Shown here: in pieces, positions 11,408 to 23,118 of the stretch | Position numbering within the stretch: position 1 is the first letter of the stretch | Layout of the letters: each line of letters begins with the position of its first letter | Assembly (NCBI RefSeq): GCF_000149955.1 | Contig: NC_030994.1 | Location: 1,156,151-1,220,150, forward strand | Length of the DNA: 64,000 nucleotides | Direction of reading: 5' to 3' | Source: Fusarium oxysporum f. sp. lycopersici 4287 | Taxonomy: Eukaryota > Ascomycota > Sordariomycetes > Hypocreales > Nectriaceae | Program-made: the position numbers and the translations under genes | The notes under the pieces: model-generated | What the model was told of the DNA's origin: nothing | Databases searched by the model: none | What the model saw: the letters and a program-made list of their open reading frames with translations, nothing else

Positions 11408-12239
11408 ATGGCAGTTCCTTCTGTCGCAGCAGCGGAGATGCTGCCTCGATTCCTTCTTCCTCGTCTCAGCTGGGGCGCTCCGCTCTCCGTATCAAGGGCG
11501 ACCAGGCCATTTGCCTCTATCCCTTCTAGGGATCAAAGGAGGTCATTTGCATCAATCCAGGCTGGCCCTGTTCCTAGACGTCGCTCTCCTCAAGCTGAAA
11601 GTCCTATTATAAAACGAGCATTCCATGCGACAACTATCAGACAACGAGATCATCACTTCGATACGCTCAAGTTTGTTAAGCGATTACAGGGTGAAGGGTT
11701 CACTGAGGAGCAGTCGGCTGCGATGATGAAGGTGCTGAACGATGTTATTGAAGAGAGGTGTGCTCTATCGTTTGAACATATACTATGTCCATACTAACTG
11801 ACCATACAGTATCCAAAATCTCACCCGAACAATGGTACTCCGCGAAGATGCAGCAAAAGCAACGTACACTCAAAAGGTCGACTTTGCCAAGCTGCGTTCC
11901 GAGCTTCTCTCCGCCGATTCCACCGAATCCAACACGACGCGTACAGCACACGAACGATTGACAAACGACATTGCCAAGCTCAGCAACCGTCTGCGTGACG
12001 AGATCAGCCGTACACAAGCTAGCGTGCGCCTCGACCTTAACTTAGAAAAGGGCCGTATTAGGGAGGAGGCTGTGGGCCAGGAGCTCAAGATCAAGGAGAC
12101 GGAGACAAAGATTGAGCAGGAGGTTGCTGCGCTGAGGGAGAAGCTCGAGCAGGTCAAGTTCCAGACACTCCAGTGGCTTATGGGTGTGTGCACCGGTTTC
12201 GCGGCGCTTCTACTTGGTGCTTGGAGATTGCTCATGTAA
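11408..12239 (+). CDS. Mitochondrial coiled-coil protein, CCDC90/FMP32 (DUF1640) family
   Basis: Exons 11408-11757 and 11810-12239 give 259 aa. The N-terminus (MAVPSVAAAEMLPRFLLPRL and on to about residue 75) is basic and hydroxylated with few acidic residues, as in a mitochondrial presequence. HFDTLKFVKRLQGEGFTEEQ is the hallmark start of the DUF1640 domain. It is followed by a long coiled coil (about 115-235) and a single C-terminal helix (LQWLMGVCTGFAALLLGAW). Family members are mitochondrial inner-membrane proteins: MCUR1/CCDC90 in animals and Fmp32 in yeast, linked to calcium uniporter regulation or respiratory complex assembly. The precise role here is unproven. The 52-nt intron has GT-AG ends. 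Confidence 0.86.
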
Positions 12240-12740
12240 AATTTGGGTGCATTGGGTGTTGGTTGGAGTCAGGCGGGTTGGGGTTGTATAAACAGTGTCA
12301 TGGTTCACCTTAACCGATAGATTTTCTAGTGTCTGAAATCAAATTTGTGCATAACATACCGCTTTTGCTAGCTTGAACTGATGTGAATCAGTTCAATTCG
12401 CCTTTCTCTAACAAACTCCTCCCACTCAAATATTCTCTAGTCGTGTCTTCATACTGGTTTTCATGGTTAAAGAACTCTCAATGGCGCCTTTTAACAACAA
12501 CTTCAAGGACTCAACAGAGCACACCCCGCCCCCGCCCCCACGTCACCCCGCCATAGACGGACATTGTATGTCCTTGGATCGGGATGTATTGTCTGTCGGC
12601 CTGAAAGCCGAAGGTCCTTTGATAGTCCGACCGGACAAGAGAGATCTGACTCAATATTGTGATAGATATAAACCCATTTCAAGGATCTCCAAAGCCTCAA
12701 TCCTTTTCCCCATTCTCGATATTCTTCAAAATTGTTCAAT
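12240..12740. other. Intergenic region
   Basis: These 501 bases hold the 3' flank of the FMP32-like gene and the promoter of the dehydrogenase gene. Nothing else is supported. Confidence 0.6.
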
Positions 12741-13930
12741 ATGGCAGATAAACCCAAGGTTCTCTTCCTAGGCAGCACCAAACAGTAAGTTCTGTTCCTA
12801 CCTCAAGGAACATGAACATTTTCTGTTCTTCTTTCATGGGTATCGTAGTTAACATGTTGCTCTAGAGCTCATGAGGAGTTTGCCTCGCTCTGTAAGATCG
12901 TGGAACCTGTCTACCCAAAGTCCACTGAGCGATCTGCCTTTATAGAAGAGACCAAGTCTGGTGCTTTCGATGGAGTCAAGGCTATCTACCGCACAAGCAA
13001 GTCTGTTGACATCACTGGACTCTTTGATGCTGAGTTACTGGATGTGTTGCCCGAGTCTCTCAAGTTCATTTGTCATAATGGTAAGTTCTCGGAGTCTACC
13101 GTGACTAGATTTACTAAGGAACTACTCTAGGCGCCGGATACGACCAAATTCATGTCTCAGAGTGCACTTCTCGTGGTATCCGCGTCTCAAACACACCCAC
13201 AGCTGTAGACGATGCCACGGCTGACATCACTATCTTTCTTCTCATCGGCGCCTTGAGAAATATCTCATCCTCCATCTTCACTCTACGAGAGGGAACTTGG
13301 CGGGGTAACCCTCCACCATCGCTTGGTCATGATCCCCAAGGCAAAGTGCTAGGCATTCTGGGCATGGGAGGCATTGGTCGTAATGTTGCACGCAAAGCCC
13401 GCGCTTTTGACATGACTGTGAGATATCACAACCGCAGCCGTTTATCGCCTGATCTAGAGGACGGTGCTGAATATGTTGACTTCGAGACACTTCTTAAAGA
13501 CAGTGATGTGTTGAGTCTCAACTTACCCCTGAACGTGAGTCCAGGCATGATTGGGATATTCTCGGGATTCTGAACTGACCGTTTACAGCCCAAAACCCGA
13601 CATACTATCGCAAAACCTCAATTCGACGTTATGAAGCGTGGCATTGTAATCGTCAACACCGCTCGTGGTGCAGTGATGGACGAAGCTGCTCTCGTGGAAG
13701 CTCTTGAATCAGGACAAGTTGCCAGTGCTGGTCTTGATGTCTTTGAGAACGAACCAGAGGTTCACCCAGGGCTCTTGAAGAATAAGAACGTCTTGCTTGT
13801 TCCACACATGGGAACGTGGACTGTAGAGACCGAGAGACTGATGGAGGCTTGGGCTATGGACAATGTTCGTCTTGCAGTGACAGAAGGAAAGTTGAAGAGT
13901 ATCGTTTCTGAGCAGAAGGATCTGCAATAG
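12741..13930 (+). CDS. D-isomer-specific 2-hydroxyacid dehydrogenase (glyoxylate/hydroxypyruvate reductase type)
   Basis: NAD(P)H-dependent reductase of 2-keto acids, probably glyoxylate or hydroxypyruvate. Exons are 12741-12784, 12866-13080, 13131-13534 and 13589-13930, giving 334 aa, the usual family length. The ATG at 12741 begins MADKPKVLFLGSTK. The Rossmann motif is GILGMGGIGRNVARKARAF. The catalytic triad regions are visible: NTARGAVMDEAAL (Arg), DVFENEPEVH (Glu) and VPHMGT (His). The first intron (81 nt) is the longest; the others are 50-54 nt. Substrate preference cannot be told from sequence. It converges with the adenosylhomocysteinase gene. Confidence 0.92.
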
Positions 13931-14825
13931 ACGGTAACTCTGTCTGCACATCATAGCCTTAGCGGTGTAAAGAGGCTCGGAAAGTATAGAATGGGCGAAC
14001 AAAAAATAGATAGCCCAAATGAAGCTCTATTGTGTTACACACAGATCCCAAGCTGATCTAAGACTTTGAGTACTTGGGATGAAAGTCTTTCATCTCTTCT
14101 TACACTAGATCGGATGATAGATTGCAAATGACCTTATATCTGCTTAATTGACTTATAGTTGGCTACCTTAAATTGAAACAACTCAACGGTTAAAACAAGC
14201 CCGGTAAAACAACAAACCCAAAATAAACCTAGAGCACAAGCAATACGTGACGGCATCACCCCAAGGCTACGTGGAAGTGACCCAACCTTTACACAGTAGA
14301 TAGTCAGAGGATATCATTATGAAAGAATCACATGAGAATCAAGTGTTAGAGTCAGAATATCTCCTTTTGAAGTTCTACTCTATCCTGGCCACGGTTGACG
14401 GGCCTGCCTGTATCGAGTTACTATCTCATCCATCCCTATGGGGGAGGCCTCGTCTTGGTCATATCCGTCCAATTCATTCCATTCATCATCCATTTTTATA
14501 ATCTCGAAGGGGGGAATCATGATTAGCAAAAAAGCCAACGCCATTTTGTTGAAAAAGCAAGATTTTTTTGCCCCTCCCTGCACCCTGCGACGAGTCTTCT
14601 CTTTGATAATATAGAGAAGTAACCCAAATAAGCAGAAACAAAGAAGAGAAGAGAAAAAAAAAATCAGAAAACCGCAGATGTCCTTGTAACTCTCCCAACC
14701 CATATGCCATGCAAGTTCATGCTGTTGAAACTAGAATTTTGCCGATTGTCATGTCGACAGAAGAGGGAAAAGTTCGTTACACGTAGGAATCCAGTTGAAG
14801 GATCCTGGGTATTGATTACACACGC
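13931..14825. other. Convergent intergenic region
   Basis: This region (895 bases) holds the 3' flanks of the convergent dehydrogenase and adenosylhomocysteinase genes. It is AT-rich around 14000-14250. No supported gene; open frames here are short and of biased composition. Confidence 0.6.
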
Positions 14826-16228
14826 TTAGTAGCGGTAGATATCGGCCTTGAAGGGACCCTCAACGGTGAGGCCGAGGTACTCAGCCTGGACCTTGCTGAG
14901 GGTGCTGAGCTCAGCCTGGCAGTGGTCAAGGTGGAGACGGGCGACCTCCTCATCGAGGATCTTGGGGAGGACATAGACACCAACGTCGAGCTTGTCGGTC
15001 TTGGCGAACTCGACGTACTTCTCACCCCAAGCCTTGTCGGCGGCCTTGTACAGCATGATCTGGGCAAGGACCTGGTTGGTGAAAGAGCAAGACATAACGA
15101 AAGAAGAGTGGCCAGTAGCACAGCCAAGGTTGACGAGACGACCCTCAGCAAGGAGGATGATGTGACGGCCGTTGGGCATGAGGAAACGGTCAACTTGGGG
15201 CTTGATGTTCTGGACAGAGCTGGCGTTGGCCTTGAGCCAAGCAACGTCAATCTCGATATCGAAGTGACCAATGTCTGTTTATCAATGTCAGTGATGAATC
15301 ATTGAGTGAAAGAGTGATATAACTTACTGCAGACGATGGCGTCGTTGGGCATAGCCTCGAAGTGCTCGCCAGTGAGGATATCACGGCAACCGGTGGTGGT
15401 GACGAAGATTTGACCGACCTTGGCGGCCTTCTCCATGGTGGTGACTTGGTAACCGGCCATAGCAGCCTGGAGAGCGTTGATGGGGTCAATCTCGGTAACG
15501 AGGACGCGGGCACCCATGCCGTGGAGGGCCATGGCGCAACCCTTACCGACATCACCGAAACCGGCAACGACGGCGACCTTGCCAGCAATCATGACATCGG
15601 TAGCACGCTTGATACCGTCGACAAGGGACTCACGGCAGCCGTAAAGGTTGTCGAACTTGGACTTGGTGACTGAGTCGTTGACGTTGATGGCGGGGACAAG
15701 GAGCTTGCCATCCTTGAGCATGCGGTAAAGGTGGTGGACACCGGTGGTGGTCTCCTCAGAGACACCGAAGCAGTCCTTGAGCATCTCAGGGTACTTCTGG
15801 TGAACAAGGGTGGTCAGGTCACCACCGTCGTCGAGGATGAGGTTGAGCTTCTTGTTGTCCTTGAAGGCAGTGAGCTGCTGCTCGAGGCACCAGTTGTACT
15901 CCTCCTCGGTCTCACCCTTCCAGGCGAAGACGGGGACACCGGCGGCGGCAATGGCAGCAGCGGCGTGGTCCTGGGTGCTGAAGATGTTGCAGCTGGTCCA
16001 GGTAACCTCAGCACCGAGAGCAGTGAGGGTCTCGATGAGGACGGCGGTCTGGATGGTCATGTGAAGGCAGCCAGCAATGCGGGCACCGGCGAGAGGCTGG
16101 TCGGCAGCATACTTGGCTCGGGTCTGCATGAGACCGGGCATCTCATTCTCAGCGAGCTCAATCTCCTTGCGGCCAAAGGCGGCCAGAGAAAGGTCAGCGA
16201 CCTTGAACTTGTGGGCGGGAGCAGACAT
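14826..16228 (-). CDS. SAH1: Adenosylhomocysteinase (SAH hydrolase)
   Basis: Cytosolic, NAD-dependent enzyme that splits S-adenosylhomocysteine into adenosine and homocysteine, removing the product inhibitor of methyltransferases. Exons 16228-15328 and 15274-14826 give 449 aa, standard length. Features in order: substrate domain with [20 protein letters not shown] and the GDLT motif ([14 protein letters not shown]); NAD fold [26 protein letters not shown] and [11 protein letters not shown] across the intron; NAD-binding C-terminal tail ending KADIYRY. Codon use is strongly biased (G/C third positions), as expected for a highly expressed gene; this also creates long open frames on the opposite strand. 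The 53-nt intron restores NIGHFD exactly. Confidence 0.97.
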
Positions 16229-16312
16229 GATGAATGGATGTGGAGGAAGGGATGAAAGGATGGATGAGAGGAGAAGGAAGAAGAGAGAATAGAAAGAGAA
16301 GAAGAAGGGACT
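16229..16312 (-). promoter_or_regulatory. Pyrimidine-rich tract upstream of adenosylhomocysteinase
   Basis: On the coding strand the 80 or so bases before the ATG are almost pure C and T. CT-rich tracts just upstream of the start codon are common at highly expressed filamentous fungal genes and often sit at transcription starts. Role inferred from position. Confidence 0.5.
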
Positions 16313-17606
16313 GAAAAAGTTGAATGGGAAGAGGAAGAATATGTAGGTTGTAGAATCAACAACGAGATAACATTGGGCGGGGCAGAGAGAACTGCTTCTA
16401 TGGGCTGAGAGCCTCCGGAGGGGCCTGGAGGGGGAGGGGTTGACCAGGGCCCAGCAGTGTCAGTGGGGTTTTTTTTTCGCGGGCGGTGAAGTCGATGGAC
16501 GGCAAAATGAGGGGCAGAATTTTCTTCTGCCATTGAGGCCCAGCAATTTTGAGGCGGGGCAGAGCAGAAATGTACTCCGAGTCCAGTCGATCTTCAGGCT
16601 AGGTACTTGTAAGCGGGTGGTTGGCTGGGCACTGAACCTGGTACCCTCGAGAACCTGGCGGTTTGAAGCGCCAAAAGGTACCTCCGAGTAAGAGTGGATC
16701 TCAGGGACTCGGAGAATCCACCAGAGGAAAAAATAAAGAGGAGCTTTCTCATGATGGGAAGCTCCTCCAGGTCTTGGTACGAATACGGGACTAGTGAGAA
16801 GGGGACCACGTTGATTTTTCTCATTCAGTGAGTGGGCAAATAATTAGACTTCTTTTTTACTGTCTATAGCGACTATCTGCTCATCGATTGATCACTCCGA
16901 CTGTGCATAACTTGCTTCGTACAGATGCAGCTTTGGCTGACCTTGACCCTTGATATTCCCCGCTCGGAAGCCGAGCACCGCTTCACGCGAACACTACGGG
17001 TCATTGATCGTCTGCAAGCTACAAACATACCGACTAATCTGTATATCCGAATATTCTGAGGGGAGAGTCAGCTCGGAGGCACCTCTTTGGTCTCGTTATA
17101 AGACTCAGGATGGTACCAGACTCATCACTTCGTCTCATATATCTTTTCGGCGTGTATGAGATGAGATATTTATACCATGAAACCCTGGTCTTGGATCAAC
17201 CATGAACCACTTCAAATCCCGAGATTATTTGCCGAGTTCACTGAAAGACAAAACAACAAAGCGACGGTACCAATAAACTTCTAAACGTAAAATTGTTTCA
17301 ATGCTCTCAGACTTTGAGAACTTGTTTGCAGGCGCTATCTACGAAGCCAGCTTTTTATGACCAAGGCAATGCTACAGTCGTGTCCATCTCTTCGTGACTC
17401 TTCAACATCAACACATCAACGTCAGGCTGGCCCATCATGTGCTCATCAAGTGCTCCTCTCTTTCTCTCAACGCTTTAAAATCTAGACCAGCACTCGATAT
17501 TATTCGACATTGTCCGGAACGCCGCCAATGCAAACCATCACTGAGCGTCTCGTATTCCTGAAATCCCTCGAGACTTTTTGAAATCCCCGTCTCGCTCGTC
17601 CTCCAT
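16313..17606. other. Intergenic region
   Basis: This region (1.29 kb) holds the distal promoter of adenosylhomocysteinase and the 3' flank of eIF3h. A short T tract lies near 16470. No supported gene or RNA. The stretch at 17200-17225 that looks slightly like a tRNA B box lacks an A box and acceptor stem. Confidence 0.55.
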
Positions 17607-18845
17607 CTATTTTGGCATCAAGTTCTCCCGCACGGCAAACATCTTGGCACTGACGTTGGCTGTGAATCCATCCACCTGCTTGCTGTATTGCTCCACCTGC
17701 TTCGCGTTCAGCATACCCTCCAGTCTGCTGGGCTCCTGGGGAAGCTTGAACAGTCGCTGCCACTCATCCTCGGGAAGAGGAGCCTGCTTGGCAGCAGCAC
17801 GTTGGGCGTTCTCAGCCTTGCGCTTGGTCTGCCATTGTGTAATCTTGGTCTGCTCACGACCGAGTTGTCGCTGGTAGAATTGGAAGTTGTTGAGGTCGGT
17901 ATAGTGAGACTCGATGCTCTCGAGCAGAAGATCGCAGGTCTTCTCGAGGAAGGGATCGATCGCAAGGTCGAGGTTGTCGATAGAGGGGTACAGAGGAGGC
18001 TCGAGAGCGTTGCGGTTGAGGTCATCCAGCGATGAGGGTTGCTCAATCTCGCCCTTCACGGGAGCGGAAGGAATCTGGTGGAGGAAGGTTGTGAGGAGGT
18101 GAGAGTTGTGGACGTTGACAGGGACCTCGGTGAGGATATCCTTGAAGGTGAGCTTAGACTTTTGCAAGCTGTTACTGGTCAGTATCTCTGTCTCCGGTCG
18201 TGGCAATAACATCATCGTACCTCTCGGTTGTGAACTTGCCCTCCTTGTAGGCGCTCATGAAAGCAGGGGACAGGCGGAAAGCCCGGAAGGTCAAGTTGCC
18301 CTGAGAGCTCTTGCTAGCATCGTGGACGAGGGCGACAGTGTTCTCGTTGGCGCTTTGGTAGTGGAACTGATTCTCGATGAAGTTCAAGTTGACAAAGTTG
18401 CCCATGGTGGCACTTGTGTACCAACCAACGTTGTTGGCGTCGACATTGACCTCCTTGAGATGTCGGATCATCTCATTTTGGTAGTGAATGTTGTTCTTCT
18501 GTCGGGGAGCAGCAGCGGCGATCTGCGAAGCATCGTTCTGGTGGCTATCGGTCGTAGCGGGGTCGACGGTAGGGAAAGGGAACGTGTTGGTGACCTCGAG
18601 GAGACCCTCGTTCTCCATACCAACAATAGCTCCAGTTGCAACAGAAGGGAAAGCCGAAGAGCAGTGCTTGGCAATCTTCATGATAACCTACACCACCGAC
18701 TAAGGTCAGTCCCATTACTCTTTTCTCGTACTTCAAGAGGGGGTCTCAAAGACCAAAAGGTGGGGCATATTCAACTCACCAGAGCCTCGACTTGAACGGC
18801 CTGGAAAGGCGCAGCAACAGGCGCATCATTGGGAGCGTCCGCCAT
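17607..18845 (-). CDS. Translation initiation factor eIF3 subunit h
   Basis: Subunit of the eIF3 scaffold on the 40S ribosome. Exons 18845-18780, 18687-18221 and 18168-17607 give 364 aa. It begins [15 protein letters not shown], and the MPN domain starts at [17 protein letters not shown], across the first intron. The metal-binding His of active JAMM proteases are absent ([11 protein letters not shown] in place of the usual GWYHSHP form), as expected for a non-catalytic MPN subunit. The C-terminal half is helical ([20 protein letters not shown]). Introns are 92 nt and 52 nt with GT-AG ends. Its promoter is cut by the assembly gap about 230 bp upstream. Confidence 0.93.
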
Positions 18846-19424
18846 ATTGACAAAAATTCGGGAGGAGATATTCACGGTGCCGCGAGAGAAGGAGAGAGGT
18901 TCGGCGCTACGATCGCGAAAGGGGCGGGTAGTGTTGCAAGGCTTCGGGGCTCTGAAGGTGGGAATATCGAAACTTTTCGTTCGTGTACTCATTTGTGGGC
19001 GTTGTGGGATGTCTAGGCGGTGAGGTGTGGCAGATTATATATCCCGCGCCTGACGCTACAAGCCGATCTACTATNNNNNNNNNNNNNNNNNNNNNNNNNN
19101 NNNNNNNNNNNNNNNNNNNNNNNNNNNNNNNNNNNNNNNNNNNNNNNNNNNNNNNNNNNNNNNNNNNNNNNNNNNNNNNNNNNNNNNNNNNNNNNNNNNN
19201 NNNNNNNNNNNNNNNNNNNNNNNNNNNNNNNNNNNNNNNNNNNNNNNNNNNNNNNNNNNNNNNNNNNNNNNNNNNNNNNNNNNNNNNNNNNNNNNNNNNN
19301 NNNNNNNNNNNNNNNTCAAACGCCATTCTTTTTCTGTCCCATGTTTTTCTAACCCTCAAGACCGACGCCCGACGCCTCATAAGCTTCTTGAACAAAAGGT
19401 TTCAGAAGTCTCAAACTTTGTCAT
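18846..19424. other. Intergenic region containing assembly gap
   Basis: This is the eIF3h promoter region. Bases 19075-19315 are N (241 bases), so part of the region is unread. No gene is seen in the readable part. Confidence 0.7.
19075..19315. other. Assembly gap (run of N)
   Basis: 241 consecutive undetermined bases. Anything spanning them is unknown, including the upstream part of the eIF3h promoter and the 3' flank of the UPF0643-like gene. The true gap length may differ. Confidence 0.99.
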
Positions 19425-20135
19425 CTAATCCTGCCAGGGGATAATCTCCCAGGTCTCGGCATTGTCCCGAATGATAAGTCGATGTTGATCAATCTTCCAG
19501 AATGCATACAAGGAGCGAGTTGCTCCAGCAGCCTTGCGATGAGCTGGGCCTGTACCACCCTTCTTGGCATCTTCCCGCGAACGCCAGACACAAGTCGCCA
19601 AGTTGGCCAATTCTGAGTCAGGTTCTCCAAACCAGTATCTGTTCGTGTCAATACAATAGACCCATGCAGAAGATGCACTTCCAACTTACTTCAGGAATCC
19701 ACCACTCGCCACAGCCTCAGCATGCGCCCCCTTGTCGAGAACGCCAAGGTCAGCATATTCGGTCTCCTTCTTGATTCGTGATCGGAATGCCACGATATAG
19801 AACGATGTTGCTTTGAAGGGTTTTCCAGATTCGACCGCAAGACGTTTCACTTCTTCGATCACCTCTGGCCAGTTGAAGGATTCTGTGTATGGGGCTGTCG
19901 CATAGTCGTCGCGAAGAACTCGAAATTGACTCAAGGCTCGTGCGAGGAGCTCATTTTCATTGTCAAGAGTGTCAAGGTCAAGCAAATGCGCATGTTCCGT
20001 GTATGGTGATTGGATAAGATACCGGTGGTTGGCTGCGAGTTCCAGGCTGACTTCTCTCACTTCGACTTCGGCGGCTCTTTTTGAAAATACATCGAGTGAC
20101 GATGCAGGAGCTGTTTGCACATCTACAGTTGCCAT
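19425..20135 (-). CDS. UPF0643-like conserved fungal protein, unknown function
   Basis: Exons 20135-19690 and 19638-19425 give 219 aa. The N-terminus is MATVDVQTAPASSLDVF. Distinctive stretches are LAANHRYLIQSPYTEHAHLL, FKATSFYIVAFRSRIKK, YWFGEPDSELANLATCVWRS and GPAHRKAAGATRSLYAFWKI. I associate this pattern with the fungal UPF0643 family (S. pombe PB2B2.08 type), whose function is not known; this assignment is from memory of the family. The C-terminal part resembles a small dimeric alpha/beta barrel (inference). No signal peptide or membrane segment. The 51-nt GT-AG intron joins GGFLK to YWFGEP. Confidence 0.8.
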
Positions 20136-21486
20136 TGTGGGTTATTTGAGTTTTGCTGTGTGGTTGAGTATCGAGTGTGCAGTCAAGACAGTGAGATGAT
20201 TTGGGTATCTCGATACACAATGGCAGAAGATGGAAGAGGAATATATGGAACTACGAGTCAGCGCGCGACGACAGCGACAGCGAGTCATCAGCAATTTATA
20301 GCACACGAAACATCTTTACAACCTCTTAGGCAATCAAGCCTTGAATAACGTGCTCAAATGACACCATCCGAGCCGGACGACGACAGTTACACATGTGGGT
20401 CGGTGAAGACTGCCAAAGGGTCTTTCTGCCGGTAGTTCTGGAAGTTACTTGCTTGTTAGTGCGGATGGTCGGGCGTCTCAAAAATGGCACTTCTCGAACT
20501 AGACCGGTCAAGACTTGTTGTCCGAGTCAGCCAGGCGTGCTATTTGAAAATCGGAGAATTCTGCAACTCGTTTTTGCTGGAATACTACAAACGGCTTCGC
20601 AGAATAACGAAGTCCACCGGAATTCTCGTTGTCTCTGAGAGATCCGGAATCTTGCATATCAGAGACATGTATCTATGGCGACTTCTCACCAAACCATGAT
20701 GAAATGCCGGGATCGGCTACAAATAAAGAGCGAGATCCTTCCTTCACCGCCAGAAGAACGCTTCGTCAACCATTTCACCGGTTTCGGGCATCCTTGGAAG
20801 GACAAGGCGGAGAGTCGGAACAAAGAAGGAATTACACTTTATGTAACCAGGGGTCCTTGACAAAATGGCTGAGACTAACGCAGGCCAAACTGCAATGACA
20901 TGTGCCTGCGGCTGGCGCTAAAAAAAAAAAATGGCCGACGGTACGACCCAACCGACCATCTTGAATTACTACTACACCATACAGATACAATACTACATAT
21001 TCGAGGTCAGCCGAACACTTGACAAGAATGACTCTTTGTTGGCACTTACTCGTCAGATGATCGATTTACAAACTGCAGGCCAAAAAGACCGTCATAAACT
21101 CTCAGTCAAAGTCAACTCTTAGAGTTCTGAGAAGCTTCGTTTGCACGCATATTTTGAAGCAGCATAATTGGAGGACATGATCTTCGTTCTCATCGTGCCC
21201 TCTGGTTATAGTCTAACCCTATTGAAGACATAATCTGGCATTGTCGAATGAATTCTCTGGGTTACGAGTCTCCCTTGTCGCACACAACTTTCTGAAGACG
21301 TCAGAAGCCACGGGGATGTCGACATCCGATCTACGATCGTGCTCGTTGATCATTGTATAACTTCATAATTATTGTAATTGTGTGATATAATCCTTTGGGG
21401 TCTTTATGTCAGTCAATTGATATAGAAATCGCTAGAACATATGGTTGAATGTCTAATTGGTCTATCACAACTAATATCGCGCACCA
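20136..21486. other. Intergenic region
   Basis: These 1.35 kb hold the promoter of the UPF0643-like gene and the 3' flank of the mitochondrial carrier. A run of 12 A lies at 20920-20931. A 71-codon frame at 20484-20699 (plus) has an ATG but no recognisable protein. Nothing else is supported. Confidence 0.55.
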
Positions 21487-22545
21487 TCACAACGGACCAT
21501 CGTCCTCCACATCTGTCTTTCCCCTTCTCAACCAAACTTTGGCCATCTCATACGACCCCAGATAGAGTCCACTCCCTAGCATCGTCCACCCAGATCGCAG
21601 AGCCGCACCCCGGAAGAATCCCCGCACTCCCCTCTCTTGGTAAACCTCCCTCGAGACAGTCCACGCCCCCTTCTTTGGTTGCTTTCCCTCCATCTTGGCT
21701 GCGACTTCGCTCTGGCCTTGTGTCGAATTCTCGCTCTGATTTCCGGCGCTCAACATCATCCTCGTCTTGACGACATCACTCGGTGTCGTTATGAAAGCAG
21801 CTATTGATCCCGCACTTCCGGCACTTAAACCCGTAGCGAGCCCCGTCTCGATCAGCCCCGGCTCCCTAGAACCGGAGCCTCGCGATTTCCAATATGTTGC
21901 TCGCACATGCTCGAATATAGGAAATTGAAGAGCTGTGAATGGTAAATTTCGTGCGACGAGTGCTGTGTAGCCTGTAAAAAGGCGTCGTGATACTCCATCA
22001 CCGGTCAACTGACGGAATGCTTGTAAGGAGGTAGAAGATCCAGATCGTCCAACCCCATGACTGTCATTTTGCAACATCTGGGCATTTTGCTTGATGACCT
22101 CTGCTGGTGCGAGGACTAAGCAGGATGCCATCTCTGCCACACCTGAGGCTGCTGAGTGAACTAGAGGTTGTGGTAATGGCGTCGCATTGCCGATGATGCG
22201 TTTGGCGCTCTCATATGTCGAGAAGAATAGACCCGCTGTGAATTGTGTAAGCCAGCAATTCCTCATATTCCGTCTTCTATTACACACCTGCTGGAAGAGT
22301 AGCCAGGACTACACTTCCAATCCCTTGGTAGAGTCCTCGTACAGCCCATATGTTCTTTTTCGAGCTGTCAGAATATGTCTCGAGGTAGTCTTGACTCTGC
22401 AAACGAGTCTTGATGGTATCGAGAGGGTAGACCAAGACATCTACTGTAAATGCTGCAATAGCACCAGCCTATGAATGTGTGAGTAAGTGTATCATGATCA
22501 GAACCTTGATTATTTAGCCAGTCTTACAAAATATATTTCCGACAT
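21487..22545 (-). CDS. Mitochondrial carrier, S-adenosylmethionine transporter type
   Basis: Inner-membrane solute carrier of the SLC25 family. Exons are 22545-22528 (six codons, MSEIYF), 22468-22288 and 22235-21487, giving 315 aa. The three repeats carry carrier signatures PLDTIKTR, APAEVIKQ and TPSDVVKTR. The second signature with EVIKQ, NLPFTALQFPIFEHV, and ITTPSDVVKTRMML resemble the Pet8/SLC25A26 subfamily, which imports S-adenosylmethionine and exports S-adenosylhomocysteine. The substrate is therefore inferred. Introns of 59 and 52 nt have GT-AG ends. The very short first exon is supported by the continuous reading into AGAIAAFTVDVLVYPLDT. Confidence 0.87.
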
Positions 22546-23118
22546 GTTTTCCCTCAGACGCCTGCTGCATGTATCGTGATGATGAATTTCTTCCAGGTTG
22601 GTACTGAAATATGGGCTCTCTTACACCATGAGCTGGTGATGTCATGGTTGTGTGCTTATATCCACTCTCGGATTACCCTGCACTTCAACTCATCATGGAA
22701 ACATCTCGAGTCCACAGCATGTGAAAGACATAAAATAGCCTTGAATGAGCACATCACCATAGTTTTAATATTGTAGTCGGTGGGCTCCTTGTCATAGCTC
22801 ATAAGTGATCCAATTTATCATAAGAACAACTACATATCGGTTTCAACATCGTACTCATCTTATCTGATGGACTCAAGTCTGATAATACAAATCAGAACTA
22901 CTTTTAGAATTAAGAATGTATATGATCCCATCTCTTGACGCCAGCCCATATACAACCCCATGATTCAAGCAAGCCGGCGCTTCCCCTGCCGTCTATGTGA
23001 CTTAATGACTCCAAAACGTCCCAAGATAATAAATCACCAAAATGCTTGCGTTCCCGTCTTTATAAGATGTCCTCTGCTCTATCATAAAATCGCGCCGTAA
23101 ATCGAATAACAAAGGAAA
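22546..23118. other. Intergenic region
   Basis: These 573 bases hold the promoter of the carrier gene and the 3' flank of the phosphatase gene. Nothing further is seen. Confidence 0.6.

Noticed and set aside
15731..16255. 174-codon open frame opposite adenosylhomocysteinase
   Set aside because: Shadow of a highly biased conserved gene; composition rich in G, V, L and E without family match.
17150..17240. Weak tRNA-like B box (TTCAAATCC)
   Set aside because: No matching A box, acceptor stem or anticodon arm.
18983..19444. Open frames spanning the N run
   Set aside because: They exist only because N is read as open; no real sequence supports them.
20484..20699. 71-codon plus-strand ATG frame
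   Set aside because: No family resemblance and no conserved features; not enough support.
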